Positions 51,961 through 60,105 of a DNA stretch of 64,000 nucleotides are shown here, in pieces. The notes under the pieces were generated by a model, which saw only the letters and a program-made list of their open reading frames with translations, searched no databases and was not told the DNA's origin. The DNA comes from Armatimonadota bacterium (GTDB lineage Bacteria; Armatimonadota; Fimbriimonadia; Fimbriimonadales; Fimbriimonadaceae), in the NCBI GenBank assembly GCA_016223145.1, contig JACRPN010000005.1, positions 40,511 through 104,510 on the forward strand. Reading direction: 5' to 3'. Made by a program: the position numbers and the translations under genes. Position 1 is the stretch's first letter, and each line of letters begins with the position of its first letter.

Positions 51961-52500
51961 GTGGTAAAGATCAGATTGAGGCGCATTGGCGCAAAGGGCC
52001 GCCCGTTCTATCGGGTCGTGGTGGCCAAATCGACCGCGGGACGCAATGGCGCCTTCATCGAGACGTTGGGGACCTATAACCCCATCGTCAAACCCACGCA
52101 CGTGGAAATCGACGGAGAACGAGCGATGCACTGGCTGATGCAAGGCGCGCAGCCCACCGAAACGGCGGCTCGTCTGCTGAACAAGACCGGCGTCCTGGAA
52201 CAGTATTTCGCCCAGCGGCCCGGAGCAAAGAAGGACTACGCGTTCTTGGACAAGCGCACGGCAGCCACGTCGGTACGATCGGTGATGGACAAACAGTCTG
52301 AACCCAAGGCCGAAGCCGCTCCGGTGGCCGCGGCACCGGTCGCAGCAGCCCCAGAACCTGCGCCGGCCCCCGAGCCCGAAGCGGCGCCTGAACCCGCGGC
52401 CGAAGAGCCCGTCGTCGAAGTGGAAGCGGCCGCCGAAACCGTTGCTGACGCCGAGCCTGTGGCCGAAGCAGAGCCTGAGGCTCCCGCCAAAGAGGCCTAA
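51961..52500 (+). CDS. rpsP: Ribosomal protein bS16 with long acidic C-terminal extension
   Basis: 179 aa; GTG start at 51961, GGGAGAAG ahead. Residues 1-85 are normal bS16 (VKIRLRRIGAKGRPFYRVVVAKSTAGRNGAFIETLGTYNP ... DGERAMHWLMQGAQPTETAARLL). The rest is a low-complexity Ala/Pro/Glu tail (VAAAPVAAAPEPAPAPEPEA...), twice the usual bS16 length. Similar Ala/Glu tails on S16 are known in some phyla; no function assigned. Sits between ffh and khpA. Confidence 0.96.
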   Translation: MVKIRLRRIGAKGRPFYRVVVAKSTAGRNGAFIETLGTYNPIVKPTHVEIDGERAMHWLMQGAQPTETAARLLNKTGVLEQYFAQRPGAKKDYAFLDKRTAATSVRSVMDKQSEPKAEAAPVAAAPVAAAPEPAPAPEPEAAPEPAAEEPVVEVEAAAETVADAEPVAEAEPEAPAKEA

Positions 52501-52502
52501 CC

Positions 52503-52742
52503 ATGAAGTACGGCAACTTAGTTGAAGCTTTGGTCAAGGGCATCGTCGAACAGCCAGACGAAGTGCATATCGACGAGGAACTCACCGGCCACACCCGGAC
52601 CTTCGTGGTCCACGTGGCTCCCGAAGACGTCGGCAAGATCATTGGCAAAAGCGGGCGCGTGGTCTCGGCGATCCGCTGCGTGGTCAGCGCCGTTGCGGCC
52701 AAGGCCCATGAGCGCGCGTTCGTCAAGATCCCCACGGAGTAG
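52503..52742 (+). CDS. khpA: KH-domain RNA-binding protein KhpA
   Basis: 79 aa. A single KH domain: VVHVAPEDVGKIIGKSGRVVSAIRCVVSAVAAK, with the GxxG loop as GKSG. It binds RNA and is linked to cell-envelope/translation control with KhpB. It starts with ATG at 52503, 2 bp after rpsP. Its TAG stop region supplies the GGAG SD for rimM. Confidence 0.94.
   Translation: MKYGNLVEALVKGIVEQPDEVHIDEELTGHTRTFVVHVAPEDVGKIIGKSGRVVSAIRCVVSAVAAKAHERAFVKIPTE
52736..52739 (+). promoter_or_regulatory. Shine-Dalgarno of rimM, overlapping the khpA stop
   Basis: GGAG at 52736-52739 overlaps the last codons of khpA and lies 6 nt before CTG 52746. This is the usual SD spacing and the main support for the CTG start. 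Confidence 0.6.
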
Positions 52743-52745
52743 CCT

Positions 52746-53222
52746 CTGGGAACGATCAGGATCGGCCGAATCGTAGGCGCCCAAGGTCTGAAGGGCGAAG
52801 TCAAGGTGGAACCCTTGACCGACTTCTTCGAGCGGTTCGATCCGGGAAAAGTCCTTACCATTCAAGGCGCCGAGCATGAAATCCTGGGCGCCAGGCTCCA
52901 AGGTGAGCGCCTGGTGCTCCAGATCGAGGGGGTTTCGGACCGAACGGCCGCGGAGAAGCTGCAGTGGGAGTACCTTGAGGCCGACGAGGACCTGGATGTC
53001 GAACTGGACGAAGACGAGTACTTCACCGCCGACCTCATCGGTATGCGCGTGGTGACCGAGGCAGGCGAGGTGCTGGGCGAAGTGGAGAAGGTCCTTCCCT
53101 ACCCCGCTCATGACCTGCTGGTTGTGGACGGCATCATGATTCCCGCCGTGAAAGAGTTTGTGAAGCAAGTGGATTTGAAGGGCCGCCGAATGGTGGTTCA
53201 CCTGATCGAAGGCATGCGCTAA
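52746..53222 (+). CDS. rimM: Ribosome maturation factor RimM, CTG start
   Basis: 158 aa if started at CTG 52746. The conserved N-terminus RIGRIVGAQGLKGEVKVEPLTD is present in frame, but there is no ATG, GTG or TTG before the GTG at 52806, which would delete it. The khpA stop (52740-52742) is in the same frame directly upstream, so no earlier start exists. SD GGAG sits 6 nt before CTG. PRC-barrel domain at the C-terminus (EDEYFTADLIGMRVVTEAGEVLGEVEKVLPYPAHDLLVV). It assists 16S rRNA/S19 maturation. Sequencing error at the start is the other option. Confidence 0.9.
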   Translation: MGTIRIGRIVGAQGLKGEVKVEPLTDFFERFDPGKVLTIQGAEHEILGARLQGERLVLQIEGVSDRTAAEKLQWEYLEADEDLDVELDEDEYFTADLIGMRVVTEAGEVLGEVEKVLPYPAHDLLVVDGIMIPAVKEFVKQVDLKGRRMVVHLIEGMR

Positions 53223-53352
53223 GGGCATACTGATTGCGGATTCTGGATCGCCGATTGGGAAATCCGGATTGGGGATTGCAGACCTCAGACTCCGGGTCTG
53301 AGATCTGCAATCTGAGATCTGGGATTTTAGGCTCGAACTGATAGGATTCACC
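53223..53352. repeat. Spacer with GATTGCGGATT-type and 13-bp hairpin repeats
   Basis: Repeats of GGATTCTGGATCG/GGATTGGGGATTGC type and a strong hairpin: arms 53278-53290 and 53296-53308 (GCAGACCTCAGAC / GTCTGAGATCTGC, one mismatch, loop TCCGG). It separates rimM from obgE. No gene here. Confidence 0.7.
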
Positions 53353-54618
53353 ATGTTTCTCGACCAAGCCACCGTCGAACTCACTTCCGGCAAGGGGGGC
53401 GATGGCGCGGTGACGTTTCACCGCGAGAAGCACGTCCCACGCGGCGGGCCCAACGGCGCGGATGGCGGCAAAGGCGGCGACGTCTGGCTGATCGCGGACC
53501 GCAACAAGCGCACCCTCTACGACTTTCGCCTCCACGCACGGATCAAAGCCGAATCGGGAGGCAACGCCCACGGCAACAAGAAGGGCAAGGACGCGGTAGA
53601 CATCGAGATCCACGTGCCTGTTGGAACGATGATCTTCGATTTCAATTTGGGGTCCGAACTCGCCGACTTGAGCTTCGATGGCGCCCGCTACAGAGTATGT
53701 AAAGGCGGGCGGGGCGGCCATGGCAACATGCACTACGTGAGCAGCGTACGCCAGGCCCCGAAGATCGCCGAAAAGGGCGAGCCCGCCGAGGAGCGCACGG
53801 TCAGACTCGAGCTCAAACTTCTGGCGGACATCGGCCTCGTGGGGCTCCCAAACGCCGGCAAGAGCACCCTCATCAGCCAGATCAGCGCAGCCAAGCCCAA
53901 GATCGCCGACTACCCGTTCACGACCCTTGAACCCAATCTTGGGGTCGTGAGCCTTGGGGAGGAAACGTTCACCGTGGCCGACCTGCCAGGGCTCATCGAA
54001 GGCGCCCACGAAGGCCATGGTCTGGGCGACCGCTTCCTCAAACATGCCGAGCGCTGCGCGGCATTGGTGCACGTGGTCGACATCCTGCCGATCGACGGCT
54101 CAGACCCCCTGAACAACTACGAGCTAATCGAATCTGAACTCAAATCCTATGCCGAGGAGCTTTGGCGCAAGCCCCGTATCGTCGCGTTGAACAAGACGGA
54201 CCTCATGCTGGAAGGCGCCGCTGAAGACGTGGCAAAGCGGTTTGAAAGTGTCGGCCATCCGCTCTTTCGCGTCTCTGCGGCTTCCGGTTCAGGCATCCAG
54301 CCCCTTCTCTACGCGATGCTGGAGACCCTAAAATCTCGGCCCGCCTCCGAGCCCGTTCGGATAGCCATTCCCACGCCGGCAGCGCAGGACGATGATGCCT
54401 GGGAAATCGTCGAGCAGGATGGCATCAAACAGGTGCTTGGCAAGAAGGTCGAGCGTTGGGTGGCTATGACCGACATGGAAAGCGATGACTCGGTGCGGTA
54501 CCTTCACAAGCGCCTGGAGCGCTTGGGAGTTATCGAACGGCTCCGCGAACTTGGCGCAGAGGAAGGGGAAACAATCTTGATTGGGGATTGGGTGTTCGAT
54601 TTTTCGGACGAAGCTTGA
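53353..54618 (+). CDS. obgE: Obg family GTPase
   Basis: 421 aa. N-terminal Obg fold (Gly-rich GGKGGDGAVTFHREKHVPRGGPNGADGGKGGDVW), G domain with GLPNAGKST at 164-172, PFTTLEPNLGVV, DLPGLIEGA, NKTD, and a C-terminal OCT domain (about 330-421). It is an essential GTPase in ribosome assembly and stress control. AGGA 6 nt before the ATG serves as SD. It precedes nadD by 2 bp. Confidence 0.97.
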   Translation: MFLDQATVELTSGKGGDGAVTFHREKHVPRGGPNGADGGKGGDVWLIADRNKRTLYDFRLHARIKAESGGNAHGNKKGKDAVDIEIHVPVGTMIFDFNLGSELADLSFDGARYRVCKGGRGGHGNMHYVSSVRQAPKIAEKGEPAEERTVRLELKLLADIGLVGLPNAGKSTLISQISAAKPKIADYPFTTLEPNLGVVSLGEETFTVADLPGLIEGAHEGHGLGDRFLKHAERCAALVHVVDILPIDGSDPLNNYELIESELKSYAEELWRKPRIVALNKTDLMLEGAAEDVAKRFESVGHPLFRVSAASGSGIQPLLYAMLETLKSRPASEPVRIAIPTPAAQDDDAWEIVEQDGIKQVLGKKVERWVAMTDMESDDSVRYLHKRLERLGVIERLRELGAEEGETILIGDWVFDFSDEA

Positions 54619-54620
54619 GC

Positions 54621-55211
54621 ATGAGAATCGGAATTTTAGGCGGCACTTTCGATCCTCCGCACAGTGGGCATTTGGCCCTTGCGGAGGCTGCACTGTCACA
54701 GCTCCGACTCGAAGAAGTGCTGTTTGTGCCGGCCCACAAGAACCCCGCCAAGTTGGATCAGGCCGTCACACCCGCCAAGATGAGGCTTGAAATGGTCCGG
54801 CTCGCGATCCTCGGTAGGCAAGAGTTCAGCGTTTCGGATATCGAAGTGGTGCGGCGAGGTCCCAGCTACGCCGTCGACACCATGCTTCAACTGGCGCAGG
54901 CGAGCCCCTCCGACTACTGGTTCCTGATGGGAGCGGACGCTCTTAAGGGCCTCCCAAACTGGAAGCAACCTGAGAAACTTATCCGTCTTTGTCGTTTGGG
55001 GGTGGCTGTTCGCGCTCCTGACCAGCCGGATGAAGTGATTTCCAGACTGCCTGAGGCGTTCCGCTCAAAGGTGGACATCATCAAGCTGAAGCCACAGGAC
55101 GTGTCATCATCGGAGATTCGCGAGTACGTTTCGCGGGGCCTCGGCGTTGGGCAATGGCTGCCGGAGGCGGTGCAGAGTTATGTGCTGGAGCACAAGCTCT
55201 ATCGGAGTTGA
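54621..55211 (+). CDS. nadD: Nicotinate-nucleotide adenylyltransferase
   Basis: 196 aa from ATG 54621. GGTFDPPHSGHL (7-18) with the nucleotidyltransferase HxGH-type element (HSGH), and SSSEIREYVSRG near the C-terminus (the ISSTxIR motif, here SSSEIR). It adenylates nicotinate mononucleotide in NAD synthesis. It is in the typical obg-nadD-rsfS gene order. The frame is open to 54588, but obgE's stop at 54616-54618 makes 54621 the natural start. Confidence 0.95.
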   Translation: MRIGILGGTFDPPHSGHLALAEAALSQLRLEEVLFVPAHKNPAKLDQAVTPAKMRLEMVRLAILGRQEFSVSDIEVVRRGPSYAVDTMLQLAQASPSDYWFLMGADALKGLPNWKQPEKLIRLCRLGVAVRAPDQPDEVISRLPEAFRSKVDIIKLKPQDVSSSEIREYVSRGLGVGQWLPEAVQSYVLEHKLYRS

Positions 55212-55556
55212 ATGACCTCAAGAGAGAAAACAGACAAGATCGTAGAGTTCGCCGACGACATGAAGGCCGAGCAAATCGAGGTTCTCGACGTTCACACGAA
55301 AACCTCAGTCGCCGATTTCTTCGTCATATGTGGTGGGACAAGCGATCGGCATGTTGAGTCCATCGCCGACCGTGTGGCCGAGAAGCTGAGGGACCTGAAG
55401 GTGCGGCCCCTTCGTGTGGAGGGCGCCCGCAGCGGGTGGGTCTTGCAGGACTACGGCGACGTCTTGTTCCACGTCATGCGCGAAGAGCAACGGCAGTTCT
55501 ATGATCTGGAGACGCTTTGGACGAACATGAAGCCCGACCCGAGCCTGGCGGAATAG
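55212..55556 (+). CDS. rsfS: Ribosome silencing factor RsfS
   Basis: 114 aa, normal RsfS/DUF143 size. Family signature VLDVHTKTSVADFFVICGGTSDRHVESIADRVAEKLR, then GWVLQDYGDVLFHVMREEQRQFYDLETLW. It binds uL14 and blocks subunit joining on starvation. ATG 55212 follows the nadD stop directly. Its end overlaps the start of the TPR ORF in another frame, where a repeat element begins. Confidence 0.96.
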   Translation: MTSREKTDKIVEFADDMKAEQIEVLDVHTKTSVADFFVICGGTSDRHVESIADRVAEKLRDLKVRPLRVEGARSGWVLQDYGDVLFHVMREEQRQFYDLETLWTNMKPDPSLAE

Positions 55557-56530
55557 GCCCCTCCGCTCCCAACTCGCCCCTCGAGGGAAAGGTCGGTGAG
55601 CGCAGTGAACCGGGTGAGGGAGAGCGTTACAAGGACCAGTGGAACCAAGTCCTCAAGCTCGCTCAATCCTTGGAATCTGCCCACGACGGCGTTGTGCGGC
55701 AGGCTCTTGAAGAAGCGCTCGATGCCAAACTCAAAGCGCTCAGAGCCCAAACGAACCTCGCCGACCCCAAGGCGGCCAAGCATCCACGTCTCGCGCGGGC
55801 CCTGACAGCCCTCGATTTCGCGGTTCCAGAGCCAGAGCCGGAACCTGAGCTTCCCGAGATTCCCCTAGCAGCCGAGCCCGCAGACCCCGAACAAGTGGCT
55901 CAGGCGGAAGCTCTCCTAAGGCAAGCGCGCGTTCATTCCATGCGCGGCGACCACAATGGAGCACGTTCGCTTCTCGAGCAAGCTGCAAAGGTTGCCCCGC
56001 AGTCGGGTGCGGTTCTGGAAGCCCTTGGAGACGAGCTTCAGGCCCAGGGCAAAAAGCGCCCCGCCATCGAGATGTACAAGCGTGCCATCGCACTCTCTCC
56101 TGGCAACGTCGGACTCGAAAAGAAGCATGCCGACCTGGTCTTCAGCGCCTTTGCAGCTTCTCAGGTTTACGTGAGTTCAGCGAGCCAGGCCGAAATGGCG
56201 GCCAGCGCCAAAGCAGCCGTCGTGATGTCGATCATCCTGCCGGGCCTTGGGCAGGTCGTTACCGGACGGTTTGTTGCAGGGGCACTCTGCTTGATTCTGT
56301 GGCTGGGGGCGTGGGTCGTTGCCGGAGTGATGGGCTTCGGAAATCTCGGCGCGGCGATGACCGGGAAGCCCTTCAACGGCCAGCCGCCCAACTACATGAT
56401 CTTCTTGCCGGTGGGTTTGGCGCTTCTATTCCACCTGTATGCGATCGTGGACGCCAATGCGGCATCGAAACAACAGGCCCGCAAGAAAGTGGACCACCCC
56501 AAACCGCCAACCAACCTTCCGTTCGAGTGA
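55517..56530 (+). CDS. TPR-like protein with C-terminal membrane segments
   Basis: 337 aa as an open frame; the true start is uncertain. The region 55569-55622 encodes NSPLEGKVGERSEPGEGE, a translated repeat element (see 57276), so translation may begin further in (TTG or GTG codons around 55670-55690). Helical Ala/Gln-rich 60-120, a Pro/Glu-rich linker (PEPEPEPELPEIPLA), TPR-like helices 130-200, then TM segments at about 235-256 and 290-310 (GLGQVVTGRFVAGALCLILWLGAWVVAGV). The C-terminal helical pair resembles TM2/DUF5683-type domains. Terminator follows at 56532. Confidence 0.72.
   Translation: MDEHEARPEPGGIGPSAPNSPLEGKVGERSEPGEGERYKDQWNQVLKLAQSLESAHDGVVRQALEEALDAKLKALRAQTNLADPKAAKHPRLARALTALDFAVPEPEPEPELPEIPLAAEPADPEQVAQAEALLRQARVHSMRGDHNGARSLLEQAAKVAPQSGAVLEALGDELQAQGKKRPAIEMYKRAIALSPGNVGLEKKHADLVFSAFAASQVYVSSASQAEMAASAKAAVVMSIILPGLGQVVTGRFVAGALCLILWLGAWVVAGVMGFGNLGAAMTGKPFNGQPPNYMIFLPVGLALLFHLYAIVDANAASKQQARKKVDHPKPPTNLPFE
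55569..55622 (+). repeat. Degenerate copy of the 57276 repeat unit
   Basis: Matches the 61-bp unit at 57276 over most of its length (CTCGCCCC...GTCGGTGAGCGCAGTGAACCGGGTGAGGG). It straddles the rsfS/TPR junction and is read as protein in the TPR frame. Confidence 0.7.
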
Positions 56531-56531
56531 C

Positions 56532-56556
56532 CTGGCAAGTTTGCCAGTCCTTTTTT
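56532..56556 (+). terminator. Rho-independent terminator after the TPR gene
   Basis: CTGGCA-AGTT-TGCCAG stem (56532-56547, 6 bp with a tight loop) followed by TCC and six T (56551-56556). Confidence 0.75.
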
Positions 56557-56663
56557 GGACGGGGGGACTTATTGGCTGATCCTGTCACAAATGGCAGGGC
56601 TGGGACAAATACTTATACGAGGGCAGTCGCTCTCAGGCCCTGTTGTTGGGCGAAAGGAGCAAA

Positions 56664-57227
56664 ATGAAACGAATACTGATACTCGCAGCCGCATTTGCGG
56701 CGGGGCAGGCGGGCGCAGCTGTGCTGGTTGCGGCCGAATCGTCGTACCAGTACATCGACGCGACGGCTGCGACGATGTATGGCGGTTCTACCGCTGGATG
56801 GGAAACGACCGGATACGATGACTCAGCTTGGTTCACGGGAAACGCCGTGTTCTCAAACTCGACCGGCATCGATTCCAACCCCACGCAAACCGCCTGGGAC
56901 GCGGACTACGATCCCAAGCTAAGGCACACGTTCACGATGGGAAGCTCGATGGGGCCGCTGTTCGCCCACGTGGCTATTGACAACGGCTTCGATATGTACA
57001 TCGATGGCGTTTGGGTGTGGTCGGCAAACGCTGAAGGCTATACCAGCTATTGGGAATACACCAAGAACATAGGTTCTTTGGGCGCCGGGACGCACACGAT
57101 TGCGTTCCAGCTTGAGGATCACGGCGGATTGACCGCGTTTGACTTCCAACTGGACACGGTGCCGGAACCCGCCAGCCTGGCCGTGCTTGGCCTAGGCGCC
57201 GTCGCCCTCATCCGCCGGCGTCGATAG
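56664..57227 (+). CDS. PEP-CTERM sorting domain protein
   Basis: 187 aa from ATG 56664 (AGGAG 56656-56660 upstream). Signal peptide MKRILILAAAFAAGQAGA. The mature part is Ser/Thr/Gly/aromatic-rich (SSYQYIDATAATMYGGSTAGWETTGYDDSAWFTGNAVFSN), and the end VPEPASLAVLGLGAVALIRRRR is a classical PEP-CTERM tripartite signal (motif, TM, basic tail) handled by exosortase. Such proteins go to the cell surface/EPS matrix. No exosortase gene lies in the window. Confidence 0.92.
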   Translation: MKRILILAAAFAAGQAGAAVLVAAESSYQYIDATAATMYGGSTAGWETTGYDDSAWFTGNAVFSNSTGIDSNPTQTAWDADYDPKLRHTFTMGSSMGPLFAHVAIDNGFDMYIDGVWVWSANAEGYTSYWEYTKNIGSLGAGTHTIAFQLEDHGGLTAFDFQLDTVPEPASLAVLGLGAVALIRRRR

Positions 57228-57275
57228 GCACATTGCCCAGAGGCCAAGAAGCAAAGCCTCCTCACCTTATGCCTG

Positions 57276-57457
57276 CATTCCACCTCGCCCCCCACGGGGA
57301 GAGGTCGGTGAACGCAGTGAACCGGGTGAGGGGGCACATTCCACCTCGCCCCCCACGGGGAGAGGTCGGTGAACGCAGTGAACCGGGTGAGGGGGCACAT
57401 TCCACCTCGCCCCCCACGGGGAGAGGTCGGTGAACGCAGAGAACCGGGTGAGGGGGT
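57276..57457 (+). repeat. 61-bp tandem repeat, three copies
   Basis: Three consecutive 61-bp units start at 57276, 57337 and 57398. Copies 1 and 2 are identical; copy 3 differs by 1-2 bases (AACGCAGAGAACC for AACGCAGTGAACC). Each unit has a CCCCCCAC-GGGGAGAG hairpin seed. It lies in the gene-free 57228-57489 between two convergent genes. It is too uniform, short-spaced and spacerless for a CRISPR. Confidence 0.9.
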
Positions 57458-57489
57458 GCCCACACCCTCTCGCACGAACCCCGGAGCGC

Positions 57490-58128
57490 TTAGCGCTCCA
57501 GGCTCTCTCTCGTCGCCCGCAGCTCCCGGACCAGCTCCATCTGGCTGGCGGTCGTCGTCAAATCGCTACGCGTGCGCTCAAGGACCGCGCGAAGCGCGTC
57601 GCACGTTCGCCGAAGGCCGCAGGTCATCGCGTCGGAGTAATCGAACGTGATCAACTCCTCGTAGATCGCCTCCATGTGCCCCAGGATGCGCTCAGCCTCT
57701 TCGGGTCTTCCCTGCCGGATTTCGTCGAGAACGAATCGGCGGCACTCGCTGGAGGCCTCGCCCATGCCGTTCAGGTAGCTCATCGGGAATGCGCCCAAGT
57801 CCTCGGGTGTCGGATATGGCTCTTTCTGCACGATCGCCATCACTGCAGCTGCCTCGACCATCTCCTTCTCGGCGTCGTGCAGGAACCCGGCGTGCAGGAT
57901 CTCGGGATAGGGCTCCAGCGCCACACGAGCCTGCTTCGAGAGCGCCTTGGCGTCTTCGAGCAGGGCCCTGGCTTGCGTCCATTGTCGCCGATGGATATGG
58001 CGGATGCACTTCGCGCTGGTCTGCGTCAGACTCCTGGAGAGCGAAAGCCCCGCCTCCCGCGCCGCGTGCATAGACTGCGCCGTGCTTCGCACGCCTTCGA
58101 CGATGGTCTCCCACGTGTTCTCGCTCAT
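57490..58128 (-). CDS. Translin family protein
   Basis: 212 aa, fully helical. The order of segments matches translin/TRAX: SAKCIRHIHRRQWTQARALLEDAKALSKQ, PYPEILHAGFLHDAEKEMVEAA (acidic pair Glu89, Glu92), YLNGMGEASSECRRFVLD (Glu124, Glu128, equivalent to the D/E pair of TRAX), then AERILGHMEAIYEELITFDYSDAMTCGLRRTCDALRAVLERTRSDL. Translin binds RNA/ssDNA and TRAX is an RNase; if the acidic residues are catalytic here too it would be an RNase-type protein (inference). It overlaps radC by 4 bp. Confidence 0.82.
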   Translation of the reverse strand: MSENTWETIVEGVRSTAQSMHAAREAGLSLSRSLTQTSAKCIRHIHRRQWTQARALLEDAKALSKQARVALEPYPEILHAGFLHDAEKEMVEAAAVMAIVQKEPYPTPEDLGAFPMSYLNGMGEASSECRRFVLDEIRQGRPEEAERILGHMEAIYEELITFDYSDAMTCGLRRTCDALRAVLERTRSDLTTTASQMELVRELRATRESLER

Positions 58129-58802
58129 GATAGGAACCCTGCCTCGCGAAGGCTCCTGTGCTGGCCCTCTCCGATGATGATGTGGTCCAGCACCGGGATG
58201 TCCAGCGCGCGCCCCAATTCTACAAGCTTCTTGGTGAGCTCGATGTCCTCCGGGCTGGGGGTAGGGTCGCCGCTGGGGTGGTTGTGCGCCACGATCAAGC
58301 TCGAGGCCCCTTCCCTAATAGCCTCCCGGAAGACCTCTCTGGGCCCCACGATCGAACTCGTCAGGGTTCCGATGTGGATCGTCGAAACCTTGAGGATGAC
58401 ATTCTGGGAGTCGAGCAGGACGGCGAGGAAATGCTCTCTCTTTTCAAAGCGCAGCCAGGAGAGCGCCTCCGCGACGACGTCCGCACAGCTCACCTGGGTC
58501 AATGGGCCTTTGAGCGCATAATTCAGTCTTCGGCCGAGCTCGATGAGCGCCATGCAGCGGGCTGCTGCAAAGTCGCTGACTCCAGTTGCGGCAAGCTGGT
58601 TGGCCGAAAGGTCGCCGACGCCGCGCAGCTTCTGGAGCGATGGCGCCAAGGTGCGGGCAACCTGTTCGGTCCGGTCTTGGTCGGATTCAGATTCGGCAAG
58701 GCCAAGGGCGAGCAGGTCAAGCAGCGACATCCCGGCTGGCCCCAGCGTCTTGAGCCTGGAATAGGGGGTCTCGGTTAGAAATCGCTCACGGTTGTCAGCC
58801 AT
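58125..58802 (-). CDS. radC: RadC family JAMM protein
   Basis: 225 aa, standard RadC length. N-terminal helix-hairpin-helix region and a C-terminal JAB/MPN domain with the JAMM zinc motif HNHPSGDPTPSPED (His173, His175, Asp186) and Glu in HIGTLTSSIVGPREVF. Once thought to be a DNA repair factor; the true function is unsettled. First gene ahead of the translin-like gene (4-bp overlap). Confidence 0.95.
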   Translation of the reverse strand: MADNRERFLTETPYSRLKTLGPAGMSLLDLLALGLAESESDQDRTEQVARTLAPSLQKLRGVGDLSANQLAATGVSDFAAARCMALIELGRRLNYALKGPLTQVSCADVVAEALSWLRFEKREHFLAVLLDSQNVILKVSTIHIGTLTSSIVGPREVFREAIREGASSLIVAHNHPSGDPTPSPEDIELTKKLVELGRALDIPVLDHIIIGEGQHRSLREAGFLS

Positions 58803-58805
58803 GGG

Positions 58806-60023
58806 TCACACCGTCCTAAGCGCCTGCCGCTGAGCCGCCCCTTCCGGCGCCTCCACCCACACCCCGTCTTCCTTCAAAAGTGCGATCAGCTCAGAGACGC
58901 CCTGCTCCTGGGGGATGCCGTGCTTCACCGGCTCCTTCTTCCTGTACAGCGTGATCTTCCCTCCCGCCGCCCCCACGTACCCGTAATCCGCATCCGCCAT
59001 CTCGCCAGGACCGTTTACGATGCACCCCATCACAGCGATATCGAGCCCAACCAGGTGTCTGGTGGCCTCGCGGACCTCGTGCAGCACCGTCGGCAGGTTG
59101 AACTTGGTCCTTCCGCAGCTCGGACAGGCGATGTATTCCACCTGCGTTTTCCTCAGTCCCACCGCCTGCAGAATTTCGTAGCAGACCGGAATCTCGTTCG
59201 CGGGGTCTTCAGCCAAAGAAACGCGAATCGTGTCGCCAATTCCCTCGTTCAGCAGGGTCGCGATGCCTGCCGTCGACTTCAGACGGGCGTAAGCCCCGTC
59301 CCCTGCCTCCGTGACGCCGAGGTGGATCGGATAGTCCATACCCTCGGTTTCCAGCCGCATCGCGAGGAGCCTGTTCGCCGCGAGCATGATCGGCACGCGG
59401 CTGGCCTTCATCGAGATCACGATGTTCTGGAAGCCGTGCTTCTCGCAGAGCCGCAGATATTCCAGCGCGCTCTCCACCATCCCTTCGGGCGAGTCGCCAT
59501 AGGTGACCAGTAGCCGTTCGGCCAGAGAGCCATGGTTCACACCGATGCGCAGCGCGGTCTTATGGGCCGTGCAAGCCTCCAGCACCGGCACCAGCTGCTC
59601 CTCGATCTCGGCGCGCTGGTCGGCGTGGTCCTGCTCCGCAAACTCCGACCTCCCGGTGGGCTTCTTGAATACGAACAGCCCCGGGTTAATCCTCACCTTG
59701 TCGGCGTGCTTGGCGGCCTCTGCGGCGATCCCCGCGCCCTGGTGATGGACGTCGGCGACCATTGGCACAGGACCATAGTCCTTCCGAACACGTCCCGCAA
59801 TTTCGCCAAATGCGTCGGCTTCGCGGAGTGTCGGCGTCGTGATTCGAACGATCTCTGCGCCTGCCTTGTGCAAAGCAATGACCTGCTCGACGCACGCCTG
59901 GACGTTGAACGTCTCTTCGGTGATCATCGTCTGCACCACGACGTGCTGCCCGCCACCGATGGTGACGTTCCCAACCCGCACGGCCCGGGTGTTTCGGCGA
60001 GGATAGGAGGTCTGGAGGTTCAT
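58806..60023 (-). CDS. ispG: 4-hydroxy-3-methylbut-2-en-1-yl diphosphate synthase (IspG)
   Basis: 405 aa. TIM barrel with a [4Fe-4S] domain: Cys300 and Cys303 in CPSCGRTKF, Cys334 in [11 protein letters not shown]. Motifs [17 protein letters not shown] at the start and GVNHGSL in the barrel. MEP pathway step making HMBPP for isoprenoids. Ends 4 bp upstream of radC's ATG, on the same strand, so ispG-radC-translin-like may be cotranscribed. Next plus-strand gene starts 94 bp away. Confidence 0.96.
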   Translation of the reverse strand: MNLQTSYPRRNTRAVRVGNVTIGGGQHVVVQTMITEETFNVQACVEQVIALHKAGAEIVRITTPTLREADAFGEIAGRVRKDYGPVPMVADVHHQGAGIAAEAAKHADKVRINPGLFVFKKPTGRSEFAEQDHADQRAEIEEQLVPVLEACTAHKTALRIGVNHGSLAERLLVTYGDSPEGMVESALEYLRLCEKHGFQNIVISMKASRVPIMLAANRLLAMRLETEGMDYPIHLGVTEAGDGAYARLKSTAGIATLLNEGIGDTIRVSLAEDPANEIPVCYEILQAVGLRKTQVEYIACPSCGRTKFNLPTVLHEVREATRHLVGLDIAVMGCIVNGPGEMADADYGYVGAAGGKITLYRKKEPVKHGIPQEQGVSELIALLKEDGVWVEAPEGAAQRQALRTV

Positions 60024-60076
60024 AGGCGTCGGATCTTAGTCGATGAAGCCTCTCCATGATGCCACATGGCAAGAGC

Positions 60077-60105
60077 TTGTGCCGCGAGCGTTTTGCTTCT
60101 ATACT
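60077..60105 (+). promoter_or_regulatory. Promoter of the kinase-like gene
   Basis: TTGTGC (60077-60082), 17-bp spacer, TATACT (60100-60105), then 11 nt to ATG 60117. The best sigma-70-like pair in the window. Confidence 0.6.

Noticed and set aside
57276-57457. Possible CRISPR array
   Set aside because: 61-bp units directly abut with no variable spacers, and no cas genes are nearby.
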